Assembly (NCBI GenBank): GCA_905250125.1
Contig: CAJNOL010000709.1
Coordinates: 45,472-109,471, forward strand
Source of the DNA: Rotaria sordida
Taxonomy: Eukaryota > Rotifera > Eurotatoria > Philodinida > Philodinidae
DNA length: 64,000 nucleotides
Direction: 5' to 3'
Positions within the stretch are counted from its first letter, which is position 1. The number at the start of each line of letters is the position of its first letter. Of this stretch, positions 34,916 through 48,437 are shown one piece after another. Made by a program: the position numbers and the translations under genes. Below the pieces are notes generated by a model. It was not told where the DNA came from and made no database searches. It was given only the letters and a program-made list of their open reading frames with translations.

Positions 34916-37535
34916 TTAACTCATTGTTTGATTAGTTGTTCCAGTGCGATAAAGAATATTTTTCGATAAAATATCAAATAGAAAACCAATTATTTGTGAT
35001 GAAATAAGTATTGAAATAAATATAATTAAACGTACTGTTGTTTCATTATGTAATGAAAATGTTTCAAGATAAAGACGATGTAGAAATATTGAAATATTTT
35101 CAAGTGATATTAATGCATTTATTGATAAATCATTAATTGAACTATGTGTTAAAAATGAAAAAATTAATTTAATAAAAATTTTCTTTTGATTATCTTTAAA
35201 TGTTGATCGATCGAATATAAGAGAAATCATTAATGAAAAATGAACAATACAAAATGTTATTGCAAACCACCATGCATTAAGATGAAATAAAAAGATAAAT
35301 GTATATATACGTGTAATAATTAAACAAAATCGTGATAGAATAGATAAAATAATTATCAATGATGTACGTTCAAGAATAAGAAATGTTGATAATAAACAAT
35401 AGTTTATTATTAAATGATAAAAAATACTAGTAATAATAAAAGCATATGATGAAGGAACAGGTATATTAATTGGAATTTGTCGATAAAATATTGGTCGAGT
35501 CCAATTTAATGACATTGTTCGACGAAAAGTATGTTTTCGATCGTTATCAAATTTTGGCCAATATCTAAACAAAAAAAAAAACAGATGTTAATAATTTATC
35601 TCCGAATCGATAAAAATCATATACAAAACTCTACATATGAATTTGAATTGTTTTACTATGTATGAACTTAAATCAACTGTAGATTTCGTATAAATTCTGA
35701 CTAAAATAGATCAGTCATTAAATGTGTTCTTTCAATTCATATTTAAAGATATGTAGGGTTATCCTCCTCTTTATCATCCTGCAAGATAGGATATGGTAAG
35801 GGTTGGAAAAATTTTTCTCATTCAAGATACAGGATATGAAAAAAAAGCTTACCTTATACATCTTTACCATGATGCTATATATCATTTTCAGAATCTTCCG
35901 ATTAGGATAATATTAAAGGAGAATGAGATAAAAACTTCGTAGAGTAAGGTGATGATACTCAGTCAGACAAGAGCTCATTTTAACGTGAAAAAAAATGTGC
36001 ATTTTTTATTTTGAAAAAACGATTTTTATTTTTGTAAAAAATAAATTTGCTGCCATCATTGCCGTCTGCAGACTCGTTTTCTTTTTCAAAAAAAAAAAAG
36101 GATAAGAGTAAGAAAATTTTTCTTAGTTAGGATACGAAAAAAAAAGTCTACCCTGTACGTCGCTATTCCGATTCATCTCATTTGTTCTTTTTCTTTTTGT
36201 TGTTAAATAATAACTCTGATTAATACTTCTATGTTATAATCATACTGAACTTTACATTAACATATATTCAATAATGATTATATCATATGCATGACAATAG
36301 GAATCTTATTTCTTTTCTACTTACGTTAATGAAGATCGAACAGGTATCATATTCATTGATGTTGACAATAATAAATCATTATCTGTTGTCCATTGTGGAA
36401 TAAAATAATTCATATTTAATATTGATTTTGTTGATGATTGAAAATTATTTGACCAAAAATAAAGATTAATAAAAATAACAAGACTTGAATGAATAAGATA
36501 AAATAATGTTAAATATTGAAATAATCGTCGTTTCATTGTTTTATATGATTGATTTATATATTGATTATGTATAAAACATGAATTTGTTGTTTGTGATAGA
36601 TTTGTTTCAAGTGTTGTTGTTGTTGATGATGATGATGGTGTTGATGATGATGATGAATTAAATATTTGTGTATGATCAATAAAATTTTTATTAAATATAA
36701 TTATCATTAATTCAACAAGTTTATAAAGTATATAAAAACGTAATAAAAATGGTATTAATAATAAACGTGTTGAAAGATTTTTCATATCAATTAAATTATT
36801 TAACCATAAAATAATATCACAAATTAAAAGTATCAATAAAAAAATTATAAAATAGATAAAATTTGTATGATAATATATATAAAGAAGAACAATATCTAAT
36901 GTATTTGTTAAAAGATATGATATAATAAGAATAATAATAAATAATATTGAAAATTTTGAATGTAATTTATTTGTTTGTTTTTTATTTTGTTGTATACTAT
37001 GTGGAGATAATGTTAATGATTTTGTTGATTTAGGTGTTGTATATATAGTTGAAAATGAATAACTTTTTGTTAAACAAATACGTGGTTTAAAATTTTTTTG
37101 ACAACGTTCAGATTGTGTACGAACTATTTGATTTAATGCAGGTTTTAATGATAATGATGAATGAATTATATTTTCATTAGCAAATGGAATATTATCACAT
37201 AATGTTTCATTATCAATAGATAAATTTTCCAGTGTATTTATACTTTCATTTGAACCTGTACCAAATGTTGTCCAACTATGACGATTATTAGATGTTGCTG
37301 TTGTTGTTGTTGTTGTTGATGGTAATATATAAAAATTCATACCATGAGATGAAAATCTTTGACAACGATTTTTAACATTAGTTGATATTGTATTATTAGA
37401 TTCAATAATTGATTGTTTTTCTTGTTGTTGTTCGATTGAACGAAAATCAAGATTGGCAAGACTTGTATGTTTACATACAAGTAAATGACATTTTGGACAA
37501 GCACTTAAACTAAACGAATAGTGTAATACATCCAT
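34916..37535 (-). CDS. Multipass membrane protein, possibly XK-related (XKR-like)
   Basis: Two exons, 37535-36325 and 35564-34916, joined in phase 2; 619 aa. The first 190 residues are hydrophilic and Ser/Thr-rich, with a CPKCHLLVCKH motif at residues 13-23 that could bind metal. After that come about ten strongly hydrophobic spans (first near 195-215, then through both exons). Short features recall XK-related proteins, the family of phospholipid scramblases and amino-acid-transporter partners: an acidic residue in the first span, YYHTNF after it, a LLLIPFLLRFYILYKLVEL stretch, and the LSRFCLIITRIY...HLNAWW region. The match is by general pattern only, so the XKR label is tentative. A polytopic receptor-like or other membrane family is possible. 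The MIPEP gene is its tail-to-tail neighbour. Confidence 0.6.
35565..36324. repeat. Intron with diverged direct repeats
   Basis: The 760-bp intron holds two related copies at about 35790-35880 and 36098-36170. Each reads roughly aggata...gtaag...gaaaaattttTCT, then ggata(t/c)gaaaaaaaa, then (c)taccctgta or taccttata. The left copy begins near GTAGGGTTATCC, which shares 11 bases with the terminal repeat of foldback element B. It may be the remains of a related element. Confidence 0.4.
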
Positions 37536-40228
37536 TAAATCTAAAATGATATGAAATTATTTTCGTTCAAATGAATAAATGAAAGTTATATATATATATA
37601 TATTCAACATCACACTTAGGTTAATCCTTTCAATCATATGGATATCTATTGTTGAAAATGTTCGTTAAGAAAAAAAAAAGAAAAGAAAGAAGAGAGTATG
37701 AGACTACTTATACGATTTATGCTAATTTTTGTCTATAATATCAGTCGATGACATTGATGCATATATTCTCTCTCGTTAAATCAAGAGCGTACAAACATAA
37801 CAATGCAACACAAACAATAAATTGATCTACCTGCATCCGATTAAAGTGTCTCTCTTTCTTACTTTTATTTTATATTGAACAGAGACAAAGTTCACAATTG
37901 AGGATAGTAGTAAGTGACATGACCTGTCTTTTTATAGTGTGATATGACAATAATCGACTGGCTCAATCAATCGCGCGAGCGCATCTGCATGAATTAGTTG
38001 TGCGAGAGAGATTTATATTTATTAGTATGTGTACAATGAATAGTATACTATTCATAGTTCAACGATGAACCAAAAATGAAAGAAAAGGGAAAGAGAGAGA
38101 GAGAGAGAGAGAAACGATAAGTTGGTCGATGCTTCATGCCGTCTGCTTTTCTCCGTTATCAATTTCAAATTAAACTAAAATGTATAGTTTATATGTTCAA
38201 AGATGAACATACAGAGTGTATGCTCACTTGCTGCTTTTGTTGTTCTTTATTAAGTTACTTTTTATTCTCGATATATATATATATATATATATATATTTCG
38301 TCGTGTTGCTATATTGACTGACGATTTCATGATGATGATGAGTGTAGGTGGTAATGGTAGTAATCGACCCGGTCAATTAGACATGAACAAATAGGCGGGG
38401 GGATGAATTTGTTTTTGATTGTGCGATACCAATCGATAGTCAGACTATGCCCTATCGAAAAGAACTTTTCTTTTTCGAAGAGCTTAACACTTAAAAAATG
38501 ATGTGCAAAGTTATAACCCTTGTGTGAATATAATGTATTTGTTTACTAATTGAACGTATAAATGTGTGATGATTTCATTCTCGTTTCTTCTTTCCTTCTT
38601 CTTCACCTACAAAGAAATATGAGAAAGGAATCGAATCGTCTCAATGTCACCATCTTACCTTTTTCCATTCTCAATCTCATCTCATCTCATCTTTATTTTA
38701 TTCAATTCATTTTAAATAATTTGATGAGAAGCTTTAGCAACGACGCAATAGAACACGTTGAAATACTATTCAATCATGCACGGGATTGTGATCGAGCAGA
38801 AAGTAATAACAGGTGGAATAGTAGTAACTAAATAACGATGGATACCTATAGACAATTTGCTATTGTCGACGACCTTTGAGTGCTGACACATGAAAGAAAA
38901 AAAAAAGAAAATGAGAGACAGACAGACAAGAAGCGTTTTCTTTTCTACAATGATAGACATATTACTACTGCTGTTCCGATTACGGCTGTTTTTCGTCATT
39001 TCATCATGAACATCACAACACAAAGCCTAATGGCTATATAACCATCTTGACCGAAATCATATCCGGTTGACTGCCTAATCATTATAATGATTCTGCAGTT
39101 TGCTCTTATGTTATATTTACTTATCGTCTGCTGTATTTTGTTTTCTTTCTATCATCTAATTTGCATCCGAAATCAATGTTTCTTATAATGATTTTGTTCT
39201 TTTCTATTAAAAGAAATAAAAAAAAAAAAAAAACCTAAATTTATTGAATTGTCATTCTTTGAATTACATATTAAAATACATACAATTATCAGACAAGTGT
39301 TATTTGTATCTAAATAAAAAAAAAAATCATTAGTGTATTTATATTGAGAGGAAAAAAAAAGAAACAAACTTCATCATCGATTACGATCAACTCATACAAC
39401 ATTGAATGTCACAATTTACAAATATTTGTGAACATTGAAGAGAGTCAATATTGTAATCAACTTCAATAGTCATATAAGCTATCATTATTTATTATCAATA
39501 AGATGATAAGAATGGTTGATTTCTAAATAAATACATCGACAGATAGTTCCGATTTTTATCATTATAAAGTACATGTATATATAGATATACATAAAGATGT
39601 CAATTTATATAAAAAAAATAAATGGTGTGTTCATTCAATGTTCAATCGATCAATCATTGAAGAAAGAATATGAAGCGATACTAATGAACGGAGAGTTTGA
39701 CTTTTTATCGTTATATTCAAGTAATTAATCGTGTCAATTATATTGTTGTCACATTCTCATGATATATATATGTTTCGACAATCATCTAAAAATAAACAGA
39801 CATCTAATTTTTAGAGAGAGAGAGTGAGTGAAAGTTTTTTTTTATTCATTTTTCATCATACCCATATATATACATATATATGAACATTCAATGCTCTCCT
39901 ATTTAATATTCATTTTGAACTAGACGAATTTATAATATTTATTTTAAGAACAAACATCTGCTATGATACATCATTCAACAAAGGTTTCATTTTAATTTGA
40001 AGAAGCTGCTGTCAAAATTTTGACATTCTGATTTGCAAAACTCATTGACTGAATTTAAACTAACATCTATTGACATTGTTGAAATTTTTCGATCATCATC
40101 TCCATATGGCCATATTTCATATGTACAAAAGAACATAAAAATCAATAGATACTTTTAGTATTTATACATTACTAATATCTGCACGAGAATTAAAGAGAGT
40201 AGAGTATAAACTGAATAACTCGATAACG
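37536..40228. other. Intergenic region upstream of the membrane-protein gene
   Basis: AT-rich, with (GA)n at about 38094-38112, (TA)n at about 38270-38296 and many homopolymers. Likely holds the promoter of the minus-strand membrane-protein gene near its left edge. No coding segment recognised. Confidence 0.45.
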
Positions 40229-40706
40229 TCAATAGTTATTAACCTGCGATTTTCGTGAATCGAAAGAGAAGAATTTCACGGACACCTTTTTCTATCTGAC
40301 AATATATAAGATAAAATTATTTTAAAATTCATTATCGTCGTAAAACATTGAAAAAATGAATGAAAGTAGTAATTTGTTTCAAGGAATCATAAAATTTGTA
40401 AAAATGAATAGAATTCTGTACAATTTGACCGAATCAATATGCAATTTTGTTTGCTCATTATTAAGATATTAGAATGATAATCACTTGAATTTTGCCTTGA
40501 ACTATAGATCCGAAGTCGCTCTATATGAGACATATGTCAAAACTAAAATTATACCGAAACGGACACACCATTTTCATGCATTTTTTCCAGTGTTTTATGA
40601 CGATAATGGATTTTAAAATAATTTTGTCTTATATAGTATCAGAAAAAAAGATGTTCGATATTTTTCTTTTTCGATTGCTAAAAATTGTAGATTACTAACT
40701 ATTGAG
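40229..40706. mobile_element. Foldback element D
   Basis: The left arm at about 40229-40375 matches the reverse complement of about 40565-40706 over nearly its full length. Paired blocks are AAAATTATTTTAAAAT and CATTATCGTC, and the ends read CAATAGTTATTAA against CAATAGTTAGTAA. The centre is about 190 bp. No coding potential. It is intergenic, between the membrane-protein and SH3 genes. The target duplication is not resolved. Confidence 0.75.
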
Positions 40707-41157
40707 CCTATATATATTCTTCTTTAATTTTGACGTAGATATTAGAAATTCTTGTAGGATAGTCATATATAATAGATTAATACAAAAGTTAATGTTCATT
40801 TAATTCTCATTCTATATTTATTTATAATGACATTTATTATCAACGTGTACAGAGAAGAACTGACTCTTGTAACTTTATTATTTAGCTTCATTTTAATCAT
40901 AATATCAAATAGAGAATAAAAATTTGTTTTTTTTTTTTACATAACTTGCAAATTTTGTCACGTATATGATAATATTAAGAAGCTTATTTTTTTTTAATCT
41001 TATAACGAATAAAAATTCAAGTGTATTATATAAATAATGAATTTGTTATTCTTATTCATCATTCATGTTTTTTCTTTTTTTCTTTTTTGTATAATAAAGA
41101 GAACCGAACAAAAAAAAAAAACGAAACGAAACATTAATTACAAAGACTGATTAATAA
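40707..41157. other. Intergenic 3' flank of the SH3 gene
   Basis: AT-rich with poly-T and poly-A runs; nothing recognised. The minus-strand SH3 gene ends at its right edge. Confidence 0.45.
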
Positions 41158-43558
41158 TTAGACAGTAATTGAAATATTATGAATAAAACTAGATGATTTT
41201 ATTGCTGTTGTATTACTAATATTATTATTATTATTATTCTTATTCGTTGTTGAAATAACAACAGGTATAGAATCATCTCGATGCATTAGATCGCATGTTG
41301 AATTATTCATTTGAATATGAATAAATGCAGTTGTACTATCATCAGTTGTTCTTGATGATGAACTTGTTGTACTTGATGATGAACAAGATAATGATGGTCG
41401 ATATTGTATTAATATTGAAGATGTTGATGGTACTAATGAATCATTTTCAATTTGATTAAGACTTAAATCTGAAAAATGTCTTTCAATATTTGATGTTAAT
41501 GATGTATTAACTTGTGATAATGATGGTTCAGCAAGAACAACATGTCGTAATTGTTGTTCTTTTTTAATTGTTGTTTTAAATGGATCAGGTGATGATGATA
41601 ATACTGGTTTTAAAGATTTTTTTAAAACAGGTTGTATATGATGGGGTAAAGAACGTCGAGAAAATGGTGTTCGACGTATATATGGTGATGAAACAGTACT
41701 ACTAACACCTCCTGTACTAGGACATTTTGCAGATGGAGATGAAAAATTTCTTGCTTCATCATAACTATTATATGGACGACGTAAATTATTTATTGAAGAC
41801 GATGTTGATGATATGTCTTGTTGATGATTAAATAAACGAATATTTGAATGTAATGGTTGATGTTGATTACTAAATATATATTTATTTATTTATTTATTTA
41901 TGAAAAGAATCAGTAGGCATTTAATAATAATGACTAATTAAAAGAATAAATGTCATTATTGAAGATTTACTTAAGTTTTATCTAATGAGGAAACTACCAC
42001 AAGATGATACCTCGTGTTTGAAATGAGACTCCAATCATTATGTACGGTCTGCTGAGACTAGAAGAAACGTAGAAGGATTCTTCCGTATGTACTGCCCATT
42101 TTAGAGTTATGGCTGTTACATTCCATTATTTACCTTTGGTACGATATTTATTAAAGAAAAAAAAAACGAATTTTGGTCTATAACTTTGTCTATATATAGC
42201 TTTTAAAGTCCTTAGGATCTCCTAAGAGTTTTAGCTAATATGAGTGATCTTTTCTCAAAATATCAAATCCACAAAAATCAAAATTGTGCCAAAGATAAAA
42301 AAATCCAGTGTAACGGCCATGGTTGCACAATGGGAAGACATGGGGTAGAATCCTTCTAGATTTCTTTTAGTCTCAGTAGGCCATACGTAATGACTCGGAT
42401 TTCATCTCAACAGCGAGATATCACCTTGGGTGATCTCCTTGTAAGAGATTTTTCAATTAGAAGAAAAACAACACAACATTCAAGAAGTTTTGTGTTGTTT
42501 TTTTTTTTACTGAAGCTATTCTGTAAACCTTTTAAGTATTAATTAAAAAGAAGATTGATGTTTAGATTACAGAGAAGAAAAAATATATGTTTTAAAAAGA
42601 AGAAGTATTATTGAGTTTTCCTATTCATTCAAAAAACAACTTGAAACAAAAAAGAGAATCATTTAATACTAACGAAATAAATAATGAAAATTCTTTTTGA
42701 TCTATAAAGAAAATCAATAGATCAAAATAAAACATAAAATGAAATTGATTCCGTCTATTCCTTTTATATCTAACAAAGGAATATATTTAAGTGTCTCCCC
42801 TCTGGATACAAGACGACATCTAACCTATCTTCTAAAGAATTTCTTTTTTCTGATCATAATTATCGATCGAAGCTTTAAAAAAAACCAAACAACATATAAT
42901 GTTATTTTCATGCGAGACAAGTAATTTTTATGAAAAATCAGTTATTTTATAATTAACTACAAAATATCATGTTGTATAGAGAATTCTTTTCTGAATATTT
43001 CAATGAGCAAAAATATACTTCCGTATTGGTACTCTTGTTTAAATTTTCGTAGCCTATCTCTGTTATTTTTTTTTTAAACTAAATCGGAAAAATTATTTTT
43101 CAAAAAAATTTGACAATGAATGAATTCACTTAATATTTTGTAGTTAATTCTATGATCAACGGCAACTAAGACTATCGAGATATTTATGTTCAACGAAAAA
43201 ATTCATTACAAGATAGATTAGATTTCATCATGTTTCTAAAGAGAAACAATTAAATATATTTCCTTGTAAATTTAATATTTCAAATATAAAAATTTTCTTA
43301 CTTTTCCTGTTGTTGATTGTGATGAATATTTTTTTTTACAAATTGTGTAAATGCACTATTATTGGATATAGACAATTGATATTTCATTCGATTAGATGTA
43401 TCTAATTTTGAAATAGTTGTATGATTATTTTTCATTGATTTTTTAATCGGAAGATCTTGTACCAAAAGACCATGTTTTTTTATTGTAGTTGAAGATGAAC
43501 GTAATGAACGTATATTTGATAAACGTGGATAACGTTGTGTTGATAAATCAAAACTACG

Positions 43559-43605
<47 letters not shown>

Positions 43606-44612
43606 GTGATGATGATTCACAATCTGAAAAACCAGAATCACCACCACATGATGATGATGTAACATCTTGACGTTTTCTACATGATAATGAATTTTGAAAA
43701 AAAAATGATTGTGAACCAAATGTTGATGATAATGAAAATTTTTTATTTGTTGATGGTGTTAATATTGGTATATTTGTTAATGGTGATTTTATTTGACATG
43801 ATTTATTTATTTGAAAATCATATGGTTTATAAAAATTTTCTGTATCATTTATATATTTTATTGATTGTCGACGTAACATTGGACGACAACATACATATGG
43901 TACAAAACCTTCTTCATTATCTGCTGTTTTAATAAATAACCATTCATTTAAAATAAATTGAGCATTTACAGGAAAACCTATTTTCAATTAAAATAAATAA
44001 ATAAATTTTCGATTAGAAATGATCGCTCAATTTTTTATAAAAATAATTTACCTCGTTGAATTTCAATTTGTTTTTGTTGTAAACCTTTTGCATCAGGACT
44101 AAATGAAACAACAACTAACATTGGTATATTAGCTGGTGAATTCGATGATGCATGACATAATTTTTCAGTTATACTCATATCATCTTCACCATCTGATTCG
44201 TCTATACTTGCTTGACGACTTAATCGTCTTGGCTTATCTAAATAAATACATATGGTGTCTACTATTCTTCTATTTATTGATATAGTTAGAATAATATGAC
44301 AATCAGTGAGAAAATATTTACAAGAACAACAAAAAAGGATTTTACCCGATCGTATAAATTCATATTGATCAATTGATTGTTGTTCATTAGCTTTAGTTAA
44401 TGATTCAGGTAAATCATCATAAAATGAATCTCGTCTAGCTGTTGTGCATAAACATGTTTCTAAACAAAATTAAAAAAAAAAAATAAGAATATGATAAATT
44501 ATTTTACTTAATAGAAAAAGAAAAAGTTCTACACATAAAAATAATTCTCACGTTTATTTGTATCACCGGATGAACGAGTACGAACTCGTTCAAACAATCG
44601 TTTTAATAACAT
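41158..44612 (-). CDS. SH3-domain protein with long disordered tail
   Basis: Exons: 44612-44552, 44459-44346, 44237-44052, 43977-43302, 41869-41158; 582 aa, every junction in frame. The last exon (237 codons) has no early ATG, so it is easy to miss. An SH3-like fold spans about residues 80-137, starting PMLVVVSFSPDAKG (ALYDY-strand position), then NEWLFIKTADNEEGFVPYV (the W and G-x-x-P-x-x-x-V signature). The ALYDY motif itself is altered. A low-complexity region follows with SSSCGGDSGFSDCESSSHN and about 16 Asn encoded by (AAT)n at about 43559-43604, then a Ser/Thr/Gln/Asn-rich tail. It is probably a cytoplasmic adaptor binding proline motifs. I do not recognise the family beyond SH3. Another possible first exon lies at 46990-47023. 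Confidence 0.75.
41978..42446. mobile_element. Foldback element E in the SH3 gene's last intron
   Basis: The left arm at about 41978-42160 is the diverged reverse complement of about 42280-42446. Paired blocks include GTAGAAGGATTCT against TAGAAGGATTCT, ACTGAGACTA-type sequence in both arms, and GTTACA(T/C)T. The centre is about 120 bp. No coding potential. It lies in the 1432-bp intron before the last exon. Confidence 0.75.
43559..43604. repeat. (ATT)n microsatellite inside coding sequence
   Basis: About 15 units of ATT on the plus strand, read as AAT on the minus strand. They encode a run of about 16 Asn in exon 4 of the SH3 gene. Confidence 0.9.
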
Positions 44613-47600
44613 GATGATAATAATTTTTAATGTTCTTTATTAAAATAGATGCTGTAAATGACAGAGAAAAGGGAAAGAACGTGATACAGCTTTACCGTCA
44701 CGTTCACCACTATTTCTCTTCTTGTTCTTCTTCTTCGTTGTCGTCTTCTTCTTTTTTTACATCACATCGATGCACACGAACGCTAAGTGTACAGAGACAT
44801 AAGTGAATACCGTATCGAATATGTATGTTTTACACCAATGCGCACATCACCTTGAACGTTGATCCACCGCGAAAGAAAGAATGTGACGACAAGTGAAAAG
44901 AAAGACAGAAAAAAAGAGAGACAGAGAGAGAAAGATAGCAACCGCTATGATGTTGTCTCGTCGATTATCTAGAGAAGAAGTGTGAGAAAAAAAGAAAAAT
45001 CATATGACTACCCCTGAAAAAAAAATAATCGTCATATACACAATTGGATAGAATAGATGAGCCGATAATCAAGTTTCTATGTAATCAGCAAGACATAGAC
45101 ATACAACACTTTTTCTTGTCTATTACATACTAAGAGTCTCGTTAGAACGAGTGCTTCTTTTTTCTTCTTTACGTCATTATCAACATACAATTATACTCAA
45201 GAGAGAATCTATCACTAGCTGATAGACATTTGTTCTAGGATATCATGACAGTACAAATTTTGGAAAAAGTTTCTGTTCTTTTTTTGTCTAATTGATTTCA
45301 GCTTTGCTTTTTTTTTCGTTTATTCATACCTATTAAATGAGATAAAAATTGTGTTTTTGATATCCATATTTGTCTCATATGAAACATTTCGATAATAAAA
45401 CGATTTCGCTATGAAATTATTTTTCAATCAAGACGGCTGACGATTTTTCATTGAATTTTAAATACGAATTAAATCGAGGTCAATCGAACAATGATGATTA
45501 ATAGAGAGAGAGACAGAGAGAGATGTAGCAACAGCAGTAACAGAACAAGAGAGAAAGAAATGTATATTTTAACTTGTTCTCTTTCTCTTTCGGATTCATT
45601 CATTTTCATTAAGAACAAAAGAAGAAAAAAGAATATGAGATTTTCAATTTTTTATAATAAGTAACTTAGAGAAAGAATAAATCTATATGAATACTAAGCA
45701 TGAATTCACTTCTTTACTAATTGACAAAAACTTCACAGAACATCCGACTATTATTAAATAGAAAAGAAAGTAAAAAGGTAAAACCTAATTGAACAAAGCC
45801 AAGGTCACGTCGCACATGACTAATTGTTAAGAAGGTATCAGATGAAAAAAAATCATGTTTAGGTGCATAATATTCTTGACAATCTTTGATCGCTACTGAA
45901 TTTAATACCACTATGTCTGATTATTTTCTAACCTCGAAAACGATTCAATACGTGATTCAATTAACTATCAGAGATATATATATACACAAACTCCTGTATA
46001 AGGCACACGTATGATTTGTTAGTATACTTTTACTCAATAGCATTTGCATGATAAACATAGCGCATGCGAATACATCCATCATCTTATTCTACTTGATGAA
46101 GTACTTGCTATTGGCAAATACATATATAATATATGTACCTCTAATATTACTAGTACAACTACTATCATCATCAGCAATTGTCGTTTAAAGCGGGCAATAT
46201 AAACGTAGTAATAGGCGGACGACAACGAGTAGGATAGTTACGTCAGTCATTCGCTTGGATGGAGTAGTAAGAGAAAGTGTATATGTATGTCAAACGAAGG
46301 TCTAATTTCTATCGTTTCGATGTAACATCGATGAAGAATGCAAGTACACATAAGTGTGTGTATGTGCCTCGATGATTCTATATTGTTGTATTACGTGTGC
46401 GTATATATATATTTATAGACGCATCTATTTACAAATGCTCATTTATTCAAAATAAAATTAAAAAGAAAAAAAATTCTTAATAATTTTGTTTTTATAATTT
46501 CATTTAGGAAATATAGTTTTCATAAAAATAATTATTATTCATTTTCTTTTATTTTGTTTTATATCTCGAAGATAGATATATAATGAACTTTTAATATCTA
46601 TTTATAATTTAAATTTAAATATTTCACAAAATATATTTTGGAAAATTCTATTTAAAAATAATGATCTTTCCTGTCATACATGTATATATATATGTGTACC
46701 ATTGCGTGTTCATATTTTGTGTTATTCTTAGATGAAGATTAAAACGATATGTATGATATATATCCATATGTGCATGGATTGATATATGCGAACCAGCAAG
46801 ATGATTAACTCTACTCATTCGATTCTTTCTTCGTTAAATTAGAGCATGCAAAGAAAAAACAGGTGTCATTTGTATATGAAGAATAAGTGACGAGCAACTG
46901 AAGTCTAACTAATTTCTTCATGCTATTTGTACTAATAGCTTTTTTTTTTCATTGTCATCAATGAACTAATTCAGTAGAAGTTCACTTACTTTTGCCTAGT
47001 AATCGACGTGCCAAACCTGGCATTATGAATAATCAATAGTTAGAAGGTTGAAAGAGTAGGCGTACAGACGATAGTTCGAGATCTAAAAGAAATATAAAAG
47101 ACAAATGAAAGGTCAAAGAATACAATATGAAATATAATTCTATTTTAATAATCAAAATGGAACAATGTCAAATGGCTATCAACTAAAAGAAAGCTAAAAA
47201 ATTCTTTTCTTCTTTTTATTCTACATTAAAAAAGCAAGATTTGTCAAATTTAAGATAAGAAAGTTTTTTTTTCTCTCTCTGTGACATAATGGTAACAGAT
47301 TGATGGCATGAAAAATTGGACTAACTATGACATAAAAAGAAACTAGAAGTCTATGTTAATAAGAGAATGGGCAATACAATACGAAGAGAGAAAGAAGAAT
47401 CTGTAACAAGACAAATTCTTATTCTTTCTTTCGTTCTCGTTTTCTCTTCTTTTTTTTTTTTCTATTCACTACAATTTATAGAACGAGAATAGTAGAAAGA
47501 GAATACTGTCATTTTTATTTTTTCACAATCATGTTCTAATTGTACTACTAGTCGTATTCTTTTGGACTAGCAAACAACAAGACGAGAATAGAAAAAGAGA

Positions 47601-48437
47601 TGATGCTGAATAAATGCTATCAACGTTCAATTTCTTTTTCTCTTTCATAAACATTGCTGTCTATCCTGTTCATCGTCCCTGAATAGATAATGAGAACGCG
47701 ATGACCATCATCAACTTTACTGCCGACGTTAGAGTATAATAGTTCTTCTCTTGTCAGAAGCGACATACATCTGTTCAAGAAAAAAATATATATTAAAAAT
47801 ACATAGTTAGTGTCTGCACGAGACACAATTGATTTTACAGATGCGTATCATCCACTTTTTTTTTTCTTCTTCTCTCTTCACTGATAGGATTTCCGACATC
47901 ATCAATACAAATAGATAATTCTAGTGGTCAGAAGGAAATAAAAAGAAAAATCTACTATTGCAAGGAAATGAATTCTTTTTTTTTATTCTGTTCGACTATT
48001 GACCCCGCCTGATAGAAAGAAACGCATGACTATCGTGTCATTTGGCCAAGGCGGTAAGCTCATTGATCAAGACAAATGATGAGAATAGGGATGAGTCTTT
48101 TTCTTTAATGAACGTCATCATCGTCTGAAAAAAAGGGTATTTTAAGCAATAGTAAATGTATGCTTCTCTATTTTTTGTCTTTTTCCTTGTATTCATATAA
48201 GATGATCTTAAGAATAAATAAATTTATATACATACTGACGAAAAGCGAACATCATTCGATAGTAGTCATAATCACTAGTTGAAATTCGATTTCTAATCAG
48301 CTTATTTATATATAAAGATGAGTGATTTACAATAAATTATTTTGATATCTGTTGACAAAAACAGTTGATAATGTTGCTTGATACATAATTTGATTCTTTT
48401 TGTATGATTATGTTCACAAAAGAATGAATAAGATTAC
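44613..48437. other. Upstream region of the SH3 gene
   Basis: AT-rich intergenic or 5' intronic sequence. It includes purine tracts (44880-44940, 45500-45560) and the possible distal first exon. No complete gene recognised; the minus-strand frame at 47826-47620 is open for 68 codons without family resemblance. Confidence 0.45.
46990..47023 (-). CDS. Possible alternative first coding exon of the SH3 gene
   Basis: On the minus strand an ATG opens MPGLARRLLGK and then a strong donor gtaagtgaa. The exon is 34 bases, ending in phase 1, exactly the phase of the proximal first exon (44612-44552). It would therefore splice in frame to 44459. Like the proximal exon it encodes a short basic N-terminus rich in Arg and Leu. 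A distal promoter 2.4 kb upstream is inferred; no transcript evidence. Confidence 0.45.

Noticed and set aside
47620-47826. 68-codon minus-strand frame upstream of the SH3 gene
   Set aside because: Composition looks partly protein-like, but no domain or convincing splice partner was found.
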